A model generated the notes under the pieces. It had not been told where the DNA came from and did not search any database. It saw only the letters and a list, made by a program, of their open reading frames with translations. From Anticarsia gemmatalis (lineage: Eukaryota; Arthropoda; Insecta; Lepidoptera; Erebidae), in contig NC_134753.1 of assembly GCF_050436995.1 (NCBI RefSeq), positions 3,782,001 through 3,846,000 on the forward strand: a DNA stretch of 64,000 nucleotides. The letters are read 5' to 3'. Below, in pieces: positions 9,783 to 19,889 of this stretch. Every line of letters starts with the position of its first letter. Positions within the stretch are counted from its first letter, which is position 1. A program made the position numbers and the translations under genes.

Positions 9783-9910
9783 CTTCCCTCTATGCGTCCA
9801 ATTGATGGTGTTTGGCGGCATCGGCGTGTGTCGCACGATACACGTCAAGTTTATCGTGGAACCCGCGTATATGAACAGATCTGGACCACCCAGGATCTCT
9901 GTCTCGGGTT
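9783..9910 (-). CDS. dpr-family gene, exon encoding the start of Ig domain 2
   Basis: This 128-base exon encodes residues 160-202 of the partial protein (EPETEILGGPDLF... to WTHRGK). It holds the first Ig2 cysteine (C183 in the INLTCIV motif), an N-glycosylation site in the same motif (NLT) and the Ig2 tryptophan (W197). The acceptor reads CTTTGTCCACAG with a CTAAC branch-point candidate at 9931-9935. The donor is AAG|GTGAGT at 9782. The first codon is completed by the G that ends the previous exon. The second Ig2 cysteine and the rest of the protein are not in this exon. A Helitron begins only 32 bases beyond the acceptor AG. Confidence 0.9.
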
Positions 9911-9944
9911 CTGTGGACAAAGGGAATTTTGTTAGCTTGTACAA

Positions 9945-10107
9945 TCTATACTAATATTATTAAGCTGAAGAGTTTGTTTGTTTGTTTGAACGCGCTAATC
10001 TCAGGAACTACTGGTCCAATTTGAAAAAATATTTCAGTGTTAGATAGCCCATTTATTGAGGCTATATCATCATGCTACGACCAATAGGAGCAGAGTAATA
10101 GTTAAAC
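9945..10107 (+). mobile_element. Non-autonomous Helitron, copy 2 (3' part missing)
   Basis: The 5' end TCTATACTAATATT is intact and preceded by A, as in the full copies. The element then follows the family through the GTTTGTTTG repeat, the CGCGCTAATCTCAGGAACTA block, the TTAGATAGCCCATTTAT block and the ACCAATAGGAGCAGAGTA block. It stops there and lacks the GCGAAGTTGCGCGGGTCAGCTAG end. It occupies the intron immediately upstream of the dpr Ig2 exon. Confidence 0.8.
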
Positions 10108-10707
10108 TTGGGTAAGTAACTTCAGGAAATGTTTTAGACATGTCCTAATGATACTATCATAAAATGGATGTCATTATTAGAAAAGATTCAAGCGTTTCAT
10201 TTAGAGCGTTATAGCTCTACATATCTGAGAGTCCATAAGTTATGCAAATAATAAATCATACTTAAGTCCTATTCTATGGTGTGGCTAAAAACGGATGTCA
10301 GTTAGAATTTATTTTCATTGTTTATATGTATAAAATCTTTACAAATTCGGTGTGTTATATTTTCAACAATGAAGTCACAGAACAATAAACTAAATCTATT
10401 CGAATTCATAACAAAACATACATTTCTATGTAGCACGAAAATAACTTGAAACACTACAAAAACAACAATAGAAAATATGTACCTAACTACCTACTCGAAT
10501 TCCAAAGCTTTACATGATACAGTTCTCTTAACCCTAGCAGAAAAGATTCTATAATATTACCAGAGCTAAAAATAAAAGGTTGTAAACAAATATTTGTTTA
10601 GGCATACTGGCAACTTTTATGGATACATTGTGTTTACAGACTTTTCAACTTTATTCGCATTTTCGATCAATATGGTCAGAATGTTTTGATATAGTAAATT
10701 AAAAAAC

Positions 10708-10739
10708 TTTAAATATAAGTAAACTTACTTATATTTAAA
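10708..10739. repeat. Near-perfect 32-base palindrome
   Basis: TTTAAATATAAGTAA (10708-10722) is followed by a two-base spacer and its exact complement (10725-10739). It could extrude as a cruciform or fold in the dpr pre-mRNA. No other copy was noticed in the window. Confidence 0.7.
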
Positions 10740-11376
10740 ATTTCTTAACTATATGAAAACACTAAACAATTTACGTGGTGTTGGAGTAAAACGTCTTGTT
10801 TTTTAAGTTGCTAAAAGCCTCAAATTCATAGTAGAAAGCAATTTTTAACAAAGCTTGAAGAATATTACGAACTCGTGTTAAATTTTAAAAATGTGTATGA
10901 TATTTCTCAATCGCCAAACGTTCCCTAAAAATGTTTAAGTAACTATATTTCTACCAAGCTATTACTGTTGCGTATCCCATAAATTCCTGGAAGAAATACT
11001 CCCAAGCATTTCAAATTCAACTCGAAGTAAAAGTAGCGCGTAGATTCTTTTTGAAAGCATAGGGCTGAATACGGAAACGTGAAGGCAGTAGGAAGGTTAT
11101 GCGTTGACCCTTTCCTTGCTTCACTACACAGCTTTTAACTTTTTTCCTTTCAACGACTATAAGATGTATTTTTAAGATCTGAATTTTCTAGGTTGGACTC
11201 TCAACGAAATTGGTTCTGAACTTAGAATAACAAGAACGGATAGAAGTTTTTGTTGTCGTTGAATAGCTGTAGTTACAAGTATTTTATCATATACAATTAA
11301 AGTGCATGAAACCCATGCCATTGGCTTGCTTACCTTATTACAAATCTAAAAATGACGGTAAATTATAGCTAAATTA

Positions 11377-11622
11377 TCTATACTAATATTATAAAGCTGA
11401 AGAGTTTGTTTGTTTGAACGCGCTAATCTCAGGAACTACTGGTCCGATTTGATAAATTCTTTCAGTGTTAGATAGTCCATTTATCGAGGAAGGTTATAGG
11501 CTATATATCATCACGCTGCTACCAATAGGAGCAGAGTACGGGTGAAAAATGTTACAAAAACGGGGACAATTTTGACCCATTGTCTCTTATGTGACGCAAG
11601 CGAAGTTGCGCGGGTCAGCTAG
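11377..11622 (+). mobile_element. Non-autonomous Helitron, copy 3 (complete ends)
   Basis: This full 246-base copy runs from TCTATACTAATATTATAAAG to GGGTCAGCTAG and is inserted between A (11376) and T (11623). The terminal hairpin CGCAAGCGAAGTTGCG lies just inside the CTAG end. It is one of the best-preserved copies and can serve as the family reference. Confidence 0.88.
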
Positions 11623-13385
11623 TATGGAAATATATCATCCGATTAAATATCATTCTATGACTGGAAACAGTTACTATTTTATTTAGTTGATTGGTAACAG
11701 CAGCTCAACTAGGCAATAAAACATCGCATTTGGAAATAAAGTAGCAAAAAGACCATCCAATACATTGAAACGAATATAACAAGTGAATAAAGACATCGCG
11801 ATCACAAAAACGCAATAACGTTAGGGATAAGTAACCCTTTACAAAAAAATATAGTGTGTATGAAATTCGCTTCATTACGTCCCAAAGGAAAGTTTGACAT
11901 TTCGCTAAAGTGTGAGACAGCTGTTGCTCAACATAAAGGTTCCATTACAGATCAAGCAGAAAGGCCTTAAAAAGGGACATTTACTTTCCACCTATTTTTA
12001 TACTTTGTAAACTTTTACCCTTTGAATGAATTATGGATGCGTGACTGCTATTCATTGTTGCTACGTTTTCTTATGCATTTGCGTGCCCTTTTATTATACA
12101 GGGTGAATACGGAAGTTGTGCGATAAAGTATCAGTTATGAAGTTTTAAGGTTTTGTTGAACTAATTTAGGGTGATATGGGGAAAAAAATCATTTTCGTTC
12201 TGAAGTTTTAGAGTCTTCAATATTTGAGCAATACAAAATTATTCATTCACAAAGTTCTTATCAATGTTGAGGATAAAACAATGCGGCGAAAAGTACGTGG
12301 TCGCTTTTTATAATGAATTGTCTAATATAAATTTCATCTAATTTGCTTAAATATATTCGAAGAGTATTCCAAATATCTATGCTAAATATTCAATTATATT
12401 TTCTAATAATCGAAGCTTTCTATTAAAAGAGTTTCCGTTCGTAAAACAATTACTGTCTCTTTGGCGACAAATACACTTTATTCCCAAATCATTTAGTTTT
12501 ATTTTCTAGCGTAAGTTTATGATTTAGTTCCCGAACTACACATTGCTCTTCTCTTTGTTATAATTATGTTTAATGTAGGACGTTATAACTAAGCACTATA
12601 ATGTATACAATAACATTTCATTTCCATATTCTATCATCTAGAATAGTCCCTAAATTGTTGTTTAAGTTATGAGATATGCCAACAATAAACTGATGTTTAT
12701 CTACATCTTGGATATAATGAAATAATAATAGAACAACAAACTAACAGAGCAAACATACGAATTACGTTCCAAGACGCTAGTGTGAAACACAAACCATACA
12801 AACAATAGTTGTGAAGTGTCCTATTTAACTTTGCCTCTAACTCTCTATCTGAAGTTGCTTCCTTTCAATTTCGCAAACCCTCTGTTCTTTGATCTACCCA
12901 GACATCAACCTATTTGTGTCGAATCCAACTTTTGTGCCAAGAATTTGTCCAAATCACCAACGTCTATTGGCCAACGAAATGTTTTCTAGGTACTTGTGAA
13001 AAATATGGAACGATTACGTAGTTTGCGTATCTTGGTCCATTCTTGGATGGCCCTAAGATTTGGCGGTCGATTCCAAGTTCTGAATGGAGTTCATTCAAAG
13101 TAATTGGAACTTGTCCAAATAGAATGCAAGCGAGTATTTTAGAAGTACTTTGAAGCGGAATTTCTGTTACAACTATTTGTGTAACACGGTCTTTAAACGT
13201 AGACGTGTTTATTTGAGACCTGAAATATACGTGTAATTAAAAACTTGTTTTTCTACAACGTCGCAATTTGTCGTTAAGGTCGTTCCGTTTTTCATTTACA
13301 ACTTGTTAAGCTTACATTTATTTTCTATTTTCAGTCGAGAAAACAAAGTTAAAATGATGTAAAAATCACAAATAATGGCACTTTA

Positions 13386-13806
13386 TCTTATCTTATCTTA
13401 TCTTAGGGGTGGGGGTGCCAGTTAATGCCTGGCTGACACTTCGACCATTCTTGATCCTTTTTGTCACCCCCTCCTTTGCTACTCTAAACGTTGGGGGGCA
13501 GGGCAAAACTTTTCAGTTTTGCTATGCACCCCACCGGAAGCAGCCTGTAGTCTTCTGGTTTAGGGTAACCGCATCCTAGAAGATCCATTCTTTTCCTTCC
13601 TAAAGCATCACATTCGCACAGTATGTGTTTCATGGTTTCTGCTTTTTCATTGCAGTGCCTGCATTTAGGGTCATCTATGGCTCCTATTTTATTTAACATG
13701 TAGTTCGTGCCGTAATGTCCTGTGAAAGCACCAAGTATTTTCTTGATGCTGTCTTTGCTGAGGTTTATTAGGTTATTACTCCAGCTTTTGTCGACGTTTT
13801 TTTTTA
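13386..13806 (-). mobile_element. 5'-truncated non-LTR retrotransposon (RNase H-type LINE, I/R1/LOA group)
   Basis: This minus-strand insertion ends 3' in tandem GATAA units (CTTAT repeats on the plus strand, 13386-13404). It is bounded by a 15-base duplication, AATAATGGCACTTTA at 13371-13385 and AATTATGGCACTTTA at 13807-13821, with one mismatch. That marks the exact ends of the insertion. Only the last quarter-kilobase of the coding region and a short 3' UTR survive, as usual for incomplete reverse transcription. It lies in the dpr intron, 84 bases from the donor of the Ig1 second-half exon, in the same orientation as the gene. Confidence 0.85.
13484..13797 (-). pseudogene. C-terminal fragment of a LINE ORF2 with CCHC-like tail
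   Basis: About 104 codons remain open to a natural stop. The fragment shows an LGAFTGHYGTNYML motif followed by a Cys-His cluster, PKCRHCNEKAETMKHILCEC. This pattern is known downstream of the RNase H domain in I, LOA and R1 type elements. The endonuclease, RT and most of the RNase H are absent, so the copy is inactive. The frame is undamaged, suggesting the insertion is not very old. The clade assignment is by pattern memory only. Confidence 0.8.
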
Positions 13807-13890
13807 AATTATGGCACTTTAAAAAGAAGAGTTGTTTATTTCCAAAAATAAAGATAATTCGATTGTAAAATAGAGCAGTTTTCTACTAAC

Positions 13891-14101
13891 CTACAATATT
13901 AAGATGAACAGGATGTCCTATAGGTGGTGTGGTGGATATCTGGCACTCGTACTGTCCGGAGTCGCGTCGCTGCGGACTGCGTATGCGCAGCGCCCACTCC
14001 TCGGAGCGCGGCTTGTGTTGCGCCTCGAAGCGCTGGTCCGACGTGTACGTGTAGCGACCCACTGTCAGCAGGTGGATGTCCCGGTGACGCACCCATGATA
14101 C
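13891..14101 (-). CDS. dpr-family gene, exon encoding the second half of Ig domain 1
   Basis: This 211-base exon encodes residues 90-159, beginning VSWVRHRDIHLLTVGRYTY and ending HLNIV. It holds the core tryptophan of Ig1 (W92), the Dpr-family TSDQRF segment, the DSGQYEC motif with the second Ig1 cysteine (C142) and the STTPPIGH segment. The acceptor is CAG|GTATCA at 14102 and the donor is GTAG|GTTAGT at 13890. It starts in phase 0 and ends in phase 1. It is markedly more GC-rich than the surrounding intron, as expected of constrained coding sequence. Plus-strand open frames over it are antisense shadows. Confidence 0.95.
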
Positions 14102-16617
14102 CTGAGTAACAAGAAATAATTGAAACAGTCTTAATAAAAAGGTTTGAAATGAATCCTATGTGTTGAAATGTGTGGAAGTGCATTGATACGTTGCAAAATT
14201 ATTTATGCTCTAGAATTGGAAATCGAAATATTGTATATTATTAAACCTGCAAGTCACTGAATAGTACTCCAAAGTTGAAATCAAAATTGTCAATATTACT
14301 AATCAACTTCAACGAATATCGAAAATATTATATTTGAAATTCAATTTTTATTTTCACTGGAAGGTAAATAGATATTCAAATCATATTAAAACTCAAAAGC
14401 AATACTGAATGCCCCTTCAACGATGCTAAATTCAATCTTAACTGTACTAACGTATTCAAATATGCAGACACTAAAGTGCATGAAAGTTATCAAATAAACG
14501 AGAACATTCGTTCTGGTAATCAAAATGGCATTGGCGATAACTAATCCAGTAGATTGGCTTGTCTAACTTATTTGAGGAGGGTCGAGCGATGATAGCAAGA
14601 AAATAGTCGTTCGCTCCCACTTTCGGAATAACTAAACTTGTTCCGATGACAAAGGAAAACTTGGAGCTTATATTAAGCGGAACATGTATATCAGAAAAGT
14701 TCGATAGCGACTGATGTTTTAAGTTATTCCTTGAAGAAATGTTTGAAGCTGAAGCTTGATTTTTGGAGCACTAAAGTTTATGGTAGCAAGTACAAATTAG
14801 TTTTGTATTCATAATTTTTATAATAACAGTAAAATATCGTTGAATTGTCGCAAAGTTAACCATTTGTGTATAAGTAAAGACGAAATTTAATATCATTTCA
14901 ATTCTCCAAGGCCAAATTATGCAGAATGCGACAGAAAGGGACATTGGTATGTGTATTCAACAACTAACATTTTGAACAACAATTCTAGCTAAAGACTTAC
15001 AGATTACAACAAAATTGCTACAATACAAAGTATTTCTGTTTAGTATTTTAGTTAAATCCAAAGAACTTTCGCGATATCATTTCCACTTCCAAAGGAACTT
15101 TGTGCTCACTTGCAGAAATGAATTCTACACATATCGGAAATTGCCTATTGTAAGTCGAACAAAAGTGAGCCGGAAGATTTTGCTCACTTGAACCAAAACC
15201 TATTCGAGCTTAATATCACGGTTTCAATACAACTGAGAATTTCGCGACACCTGTTTCTGAAGGGAACTTTGTCAAAACTTCGAACACTTAAACAAATTAT
15301 GTTAACCTGTGTTGTTGTTGCAGTTGTGTTGAAATTCTGAATATGCAATTTTGGATTCGCTGAATGGATTAAGTTCTGAGTTTATGCTTTGATTAAAGAA
15401 TTAATTTTGTACGTGGTACGTGTATGATTGAAATGTTTTTGTTTTGTTGCATTGCAAAAATATGTAAGTAATAATATTGCTGTCTAAACATTTAGGCTCT
15501 CTAAGGCCACTAATTTGGCTTGAATGTCGAATGGTAGTTGTTCAGCATGAATGTGCCTCCATATATTAACTCCTAAATTTTGAACGTAATCAAATGAATC
15601 GCGTAGATACGCATCGAACTACTAAAATTTTAGAGCAATACAGCTGCCAATAACAGGAATTTGGCAAGTTCAGAACGGCTGAAAACAGGTTCTGTTCAAT
15701 AAATGATAGAAATTAGGCTCCGGCAGCAAATAAGGCAGAAATTGGCAGCCAATATTTGAACATACAACTGAACATTTCATGAAATTGGTAATTCGTGAGA
15801 AATTAGCAGTTTGAATGACTTGCATGCGCTAAAAGTCGCTACGCACTGTTAGATAGCCGCGAAGTTCAGTCAATTGTCATTTGCAACGGACAATTGGAGG
15901 GAGTGCCAAATGATTTAGCGCATACACATTTAACGTGTAGTTGCAGCCTAATTGATTATTTGGCCCGTTGACTGACTATTCGTCACTGTATTTTTTCTTT
16001 AATATTGGTCTTTTGACGAAATGTACTCAGAAATATATTATGCTACTAATATTTCTATGACACCCAATACTCTTTCTGTATCTACAATAAATTGTCATCA
16101 TACTACTCAAGATTGAATTATAATTATGCTACGTTTTTGGTCGAAAGTGCTGCTTCCGTAAGTGCATTGACACTTAAATTCAAAGCTTTAAGTAACGCTT
16201 TGCGGATTTCCACTGCAGTTACAATTCCGTAAGGCTCAAACTGCTCGGAATGTATTGGCCTCTCAGGACCATAGATTGGCTACTTTATCGATACGTAATG
16301 TACGGCTTTTCATTGCCAGTAGCATTTGTATTAAAAATAAGATTTTATACTCCATCCAATACTTTTACGTCTCATTTCTTAAAGAACTATTCAAGTGTTA
16401 AGTTTTGGAAAGTTAGTTAACGAGTAATTCGAAATCGTCATTGAAAACAAAAATAGTATCCGTTGTTCTGCTTTTATAACTAAAACAATGACACAAAATA
16501 AAATCAAAACAATCTTCCTATATTACATTTCTATTCGTACGTTGGGTTCGTTAGCTTCTAAAGTAATTAACGTGAAAGTAATATGTTGCTATAAAGATCA
16601 ATTGTTGCCATACTTAC
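14102..16617 (-). other. dpr phase-0 intron within Ig domain 1
   Basis: This 2.5-kb AT-rich interval splits the Ig1 domain exactly between NRT and VSW. I recognise no repeat, RNA gene or extra exon in it. Confidence 0.75.
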
Positions 16618-16826
16618 TGTTCTATTCTGCAAATTCTTCACTTTACAAAGCAGCGTGACTGGGTGTCCAACTAGACCGGTCACGTTGTCAGGCGTGCTTG
16701 GGTCGAAGTATGGAGACCCGGGGGTCTGTGGCCAGTCCTCCAAGAACTCTGTTCGAAACCTTCTAGAAGATTCCGACACAGTGCTCTGCTCCCGCGGCTT
16801 ACTGTTACTGTTATCTTGGCGGCATA
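16618..16826 (-). CDS. dpr-family gene, exon encoding the N-terminal region and first half of Ig domain 1
   Basis: This 209-base exon encodes residues 21-89. It begins with CRQDNSNSKPREQ, then a polar linker, the Dpr-like SPYFDPSTPDNVTGLVG strand and LLCKVKNLQNRT with the first Ig1 cysteine (C80). N-glycosylation sites are NVT (67) and NRT (87). The acceptor is TTTTTTCCAG at 16827 and the donor is ACA|GTAAGT at 16617. The two leading bases complete the valine codon begun by the signal-peptide exon. An ACCGGT-containing plus-strand frame here is a shadow. Confidence 0.93.
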
Positions 16827-19184
16827 CTGGAAAAAATTATTTGTATTAGTGAATGTTTGCAGTAAAAATTATTCTCTAGGCTATGAATAACATACAAACA
16901 AACCGCGCTTGACTAGCAACAAGACTAGCATGAAGGTCTTAAGACCTAAAACCGTCAAATCAATATTACTAGCAAAAAGTCACCTGCTCCACGATCAGCG
17001 ATAAATTAAAATTTATGTTTCCTTTTCGATCGTGAAAAATTGCAAACGTAAAACAGCTTCTAGTGACATGTTTCTGAACTGCATTTTTTATAACCCAAGC
17101 TATAAATTACATACGAATGCGATAAATTATTTATTAGAGAACTTCTTTCCCGGTTATAATGCTCCTAAGAAATAAAGTGACGCGAGATTTCGTAAAAAGA
17201 AAAACCATTACGAAAAATCCCCTGAGATTCGTAAGTCTTTACATAATTTTATTTTTTGGTCAAGCTAACTCGGTAAGTTGAATGAACCTTAATACTTTTT
17301 ACAATTTAGATTAAATCTGGAATCTCTTTTGATTAATTCAAGTCCCAAGAACATTTCGTAATCTTGAGGCCAGGTCGTAAATATAAAGTATTTCTATTTA
17401 ATAACCCGTTTCGTGCTTCAAAATTACTTTATAACGCCATTCATAATTTCTCGTTATCGCATTATTATTTACGAGCACGAAATATATATTCATCGCTCAT
17501 GTCGCTGTACTTCAATACATCGTAAGTATACTTCCATTATACTAATAAAGTCAGAACAATTATTTTAAGTATTCATCAAGACCGAAATCCGTCTAACCAA
17601 GAAGAGTTCTGAGCTAAATTATCAAACCAAAATCCTGCGGTTAGCAAACGCAATCGTAAATCAAATGTAATTGTAAATATTCACGCCCAAGTACAATAAA
17701 CAAACGATAACTTCATTAATTCACTCACGGACTGCCACGATCCCCATCAGATTAATGGAACCGTCTGATAAGATTAAAAATTAATCGCATTAACGACCTG
17801 AGGAAAGTAATCGAGTGGAAAATGAAACGTCCACTGAGAGACGTAAATCGCGATTGTCCGCCGAAGCTTGATTAAGTGTTAAATTTTAAATTATGATCCC
17901 ACGGCTTTGTCGTGTCGATGGACGAATTTACTACTGAGTTTATTACAATAGAGGCTCGGTGGTTGCGTAACGAGCTCGCTCTCGCACGATCTCTTACCTA
18001 TTTTATTACGGACATGAAAAATATATTCTGAACGTCTGTCGTGCAAAGATAGATCGTACCTGCATTGCGTGTTTTGCCGGTTTCAAAATTAAATGATAAA
18101 ATCTTGATGGACGTAAATTGGCTTCAGTGTTTCAATTGACCATATAATTACTACGTCAGCTGGCCGTCGTAGGAAATGAGAACGGCGGTGTCTATTTAAA
18201 ATTGTACTTTGCTTAGTAATTTATTTTGGGTTGTTTCACCCTTACAGTCTGAGTGACGTAAACTCGGCGGCATTGTAAGCCTTGTGCTTACTAAGGACTC
18301 ATTAAGGTATGTAGTAGAAACTTATATACTGTTAATTACAACTTGTTGTTAAGATAATAATATTGTGTTTCATAATTACTTTGTATAAAGTGTTGAAGTG
18401 TGCGTTGTAACCTTTTTAATATTCGTTCTGTATTCATATTTACGTAACGTTTACTGCTAGTATAGACTTATTCATGACGCAGGCATTCATAATATAAGTA
18501 AGCTTTTATTAAGTTATCAAACTAAACATTACATATGCATAGATGTTTATATATATTATACGCATAATGTCTTAATATCATTTTGAACAATTCGGCAAAT
18601 ACAGATAAATAAAAACAAGTTACATTCATACTCATAGAAATGTTACAATAACTTCTCATAAATACGTAATTAGATGGAACTACAAACTACTTCTTCATAA
18701 TTAAATTATTTATGACGATACTTAAATAAAATTCTTCTTTCTAACGGTGATATCTTACGTGGTCATCTACGTTTTCCTATTCGTCATGTTCTTTCATTCT
18801 CTCATACTTCAAATACTAAAGACAAAACTTCAAAATCTTAGCCGAGTATTTATTTAATTAAATGTTTTTATTAAGGACTATTGGTTGTAAAATATGTCCG
18901 TAGCCAGTCCAAGCCCTTCTCTTAAACTATGACAAGTAATAAGTAAAGGCAGCGAATCGCCGCGAGCTACAAAACTTCAGTATTGCGGATATAAGGTCGT
19001 TGGCTTATCATCCCATGATAGCAGTTTACACAAATTGAGTGAACCATTTCTTGCATCAATGTAATTATGCCGTTGTAACATTTTGACATACAGTTATAAC
19101 CTTTTAATTTAATTTGTAAAATAAGATTCATTTAAGCGGACTTTTAACATTTATTAATACCACTTTGAATGTGTGTATATAATA

Positions 19185-19430
19185 CTAGCTGATCCGCGCA
19201 ACGTCGCTTGCGTCACTTAAGAGAATGAGTCAAAATTTTCCCCGTTTTTGTAACATTTTTCGTTGCTACTCCGCTCCTAATGACTGCAGCGTGATGTTAT
19301 ATCCTCGATAACTGGGCTATCTAACACTGAAAATTTTTTCAAATCGGACAAGTAGTTCTTGAGATTAGCGCGTTCAAACAAACTAACAATCAAACAAACA
19401 AAATCTTCAGCTTTATAATATTAGTATAGA
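19185..19430 (-). mobile_element. Non-autonomous Helitron, copy 4 (complete ends, diverged)
   Basis: On the minus strand it starts TCTATACTAATATTATAAAG and ends GATCAGCTAG, flanked by T at 19431 and A at 19184 on the plus strand. Compared with copy 3 it has point changes in the terminal hairpin (GCGCAACGTCGCTTGCG) and a small deletion near GATGTTATATCC, so it is an older insertion. Confidence 0.83.
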
Positions 19431-19710
19431 TAACAAGTGGCAATTTTAAATGTTAAATTGTAATTAAAGTATTGCAATACATTCTTAAAGGTATTATTAC
19501 TTATAGACACAAGTACTTTTAATTTTTTTTTTGGTAAGTACTGAAATCTTTTTATGAATACTTTTAATGTGCCTTCCGGAGTACATAGTCGAGCGGCTAA
19601 AATTGTACTAAGCGGCCATCTACAAACTATTTAAGCTTAAATTTACTTAACCTTCAGATCATTTATCAACCATGAATGTTTTACGCCCCACTGAATTACC
19701 AACAAGCGTA

Positions 19711-19790
19711 AGTCATAAGTATGTAGCATACTAGGCTTATAATTGTAATAAGCTACAGTCATGAGTCATAAGTATGTAGCTAGGCTTATA
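19711..19790. repeat. Diverged tandem duplication beside a splice donor
   Basis: AGTCATAAGTATGTAGC followed by TAGGCTTATA occurs at 19711-19740 (with a 4-base insertion) and again at 19764-19790. The spacing is 53 bases. The second copy ends four bases before the GTGAGT donor hexamer of the dpr signal-peptide exon, so both copies lie in intron DNA. Confidence 0.7.
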
Positions 19791-19799
19791 AAAACTCAC

Positions 19800-19889
19800 C
19801 AATAATGCAAGAGAGGAAATGAGCTGTGAATAGGCAGACGGCGGTGGCACGCGCCATCTCTCACCTCTCCCGGCGCGGGGTCATCGCTC
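19800..19889 (-). CDS. dpr-family gene, first coding exon with start codon and signal peptide
   Basis: Translation starts at 19857 (context GAGATGG, purine at -3 and G at +4) and gives MARATAVCLFTAHFLSCII, with a valine completed by the next exon. The hydrophobic run AVCLFTAHFLSCIIV, followed by C-R-Q-D, fits a secretory signal peptide expected of a surface receptor. The donor G|GTGAGT at 19799 leaves phase 1 and fits the next exon exactly. The proposed acceptor is TTTGTTCCAG at 19890, leaving 32 bases of 5' UTR. That UTR contains a seven-codon upstream ORF (MTPRRER, stop at the GTGAGAG). The longer minus-strand frame over this region is in another frame and is not the gene. Confidence 0.82.

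Larger units (their letters stand above)
9911..13890 (-). other. dpr intron between the Ig1 second half and Ig2 exons
   Basis: This phase-1 intron of 3,980 bases contains Helitron copies 2 and 3, a 32-base palindrome at 10708-10739 and a 5'-truncated LINE at 13386-13806. Between them, 10108-11376 and 11623-13370 are AT-rich with no exon-like frame that I can identify. Confidence 0.8.
16827..19799 (-). other. dpr phase-1 intron after the signal-peptide exon
   Basis: This nearly 3-kb intron contains Helitron copy 4 and the small duplication at 19711-19790. The stretch 17900-18310 has several CpG-containing segments but no frame or splice pair I can defend. The rest is AT-rich and featureless. 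Confidence 0.7.

Noticed and set aside
13904..14109. Plus-strand frames over the dpr Ig1 exon
   Set aside because: They are antisense shadows of the GC-rich coding exon on the minus strand.
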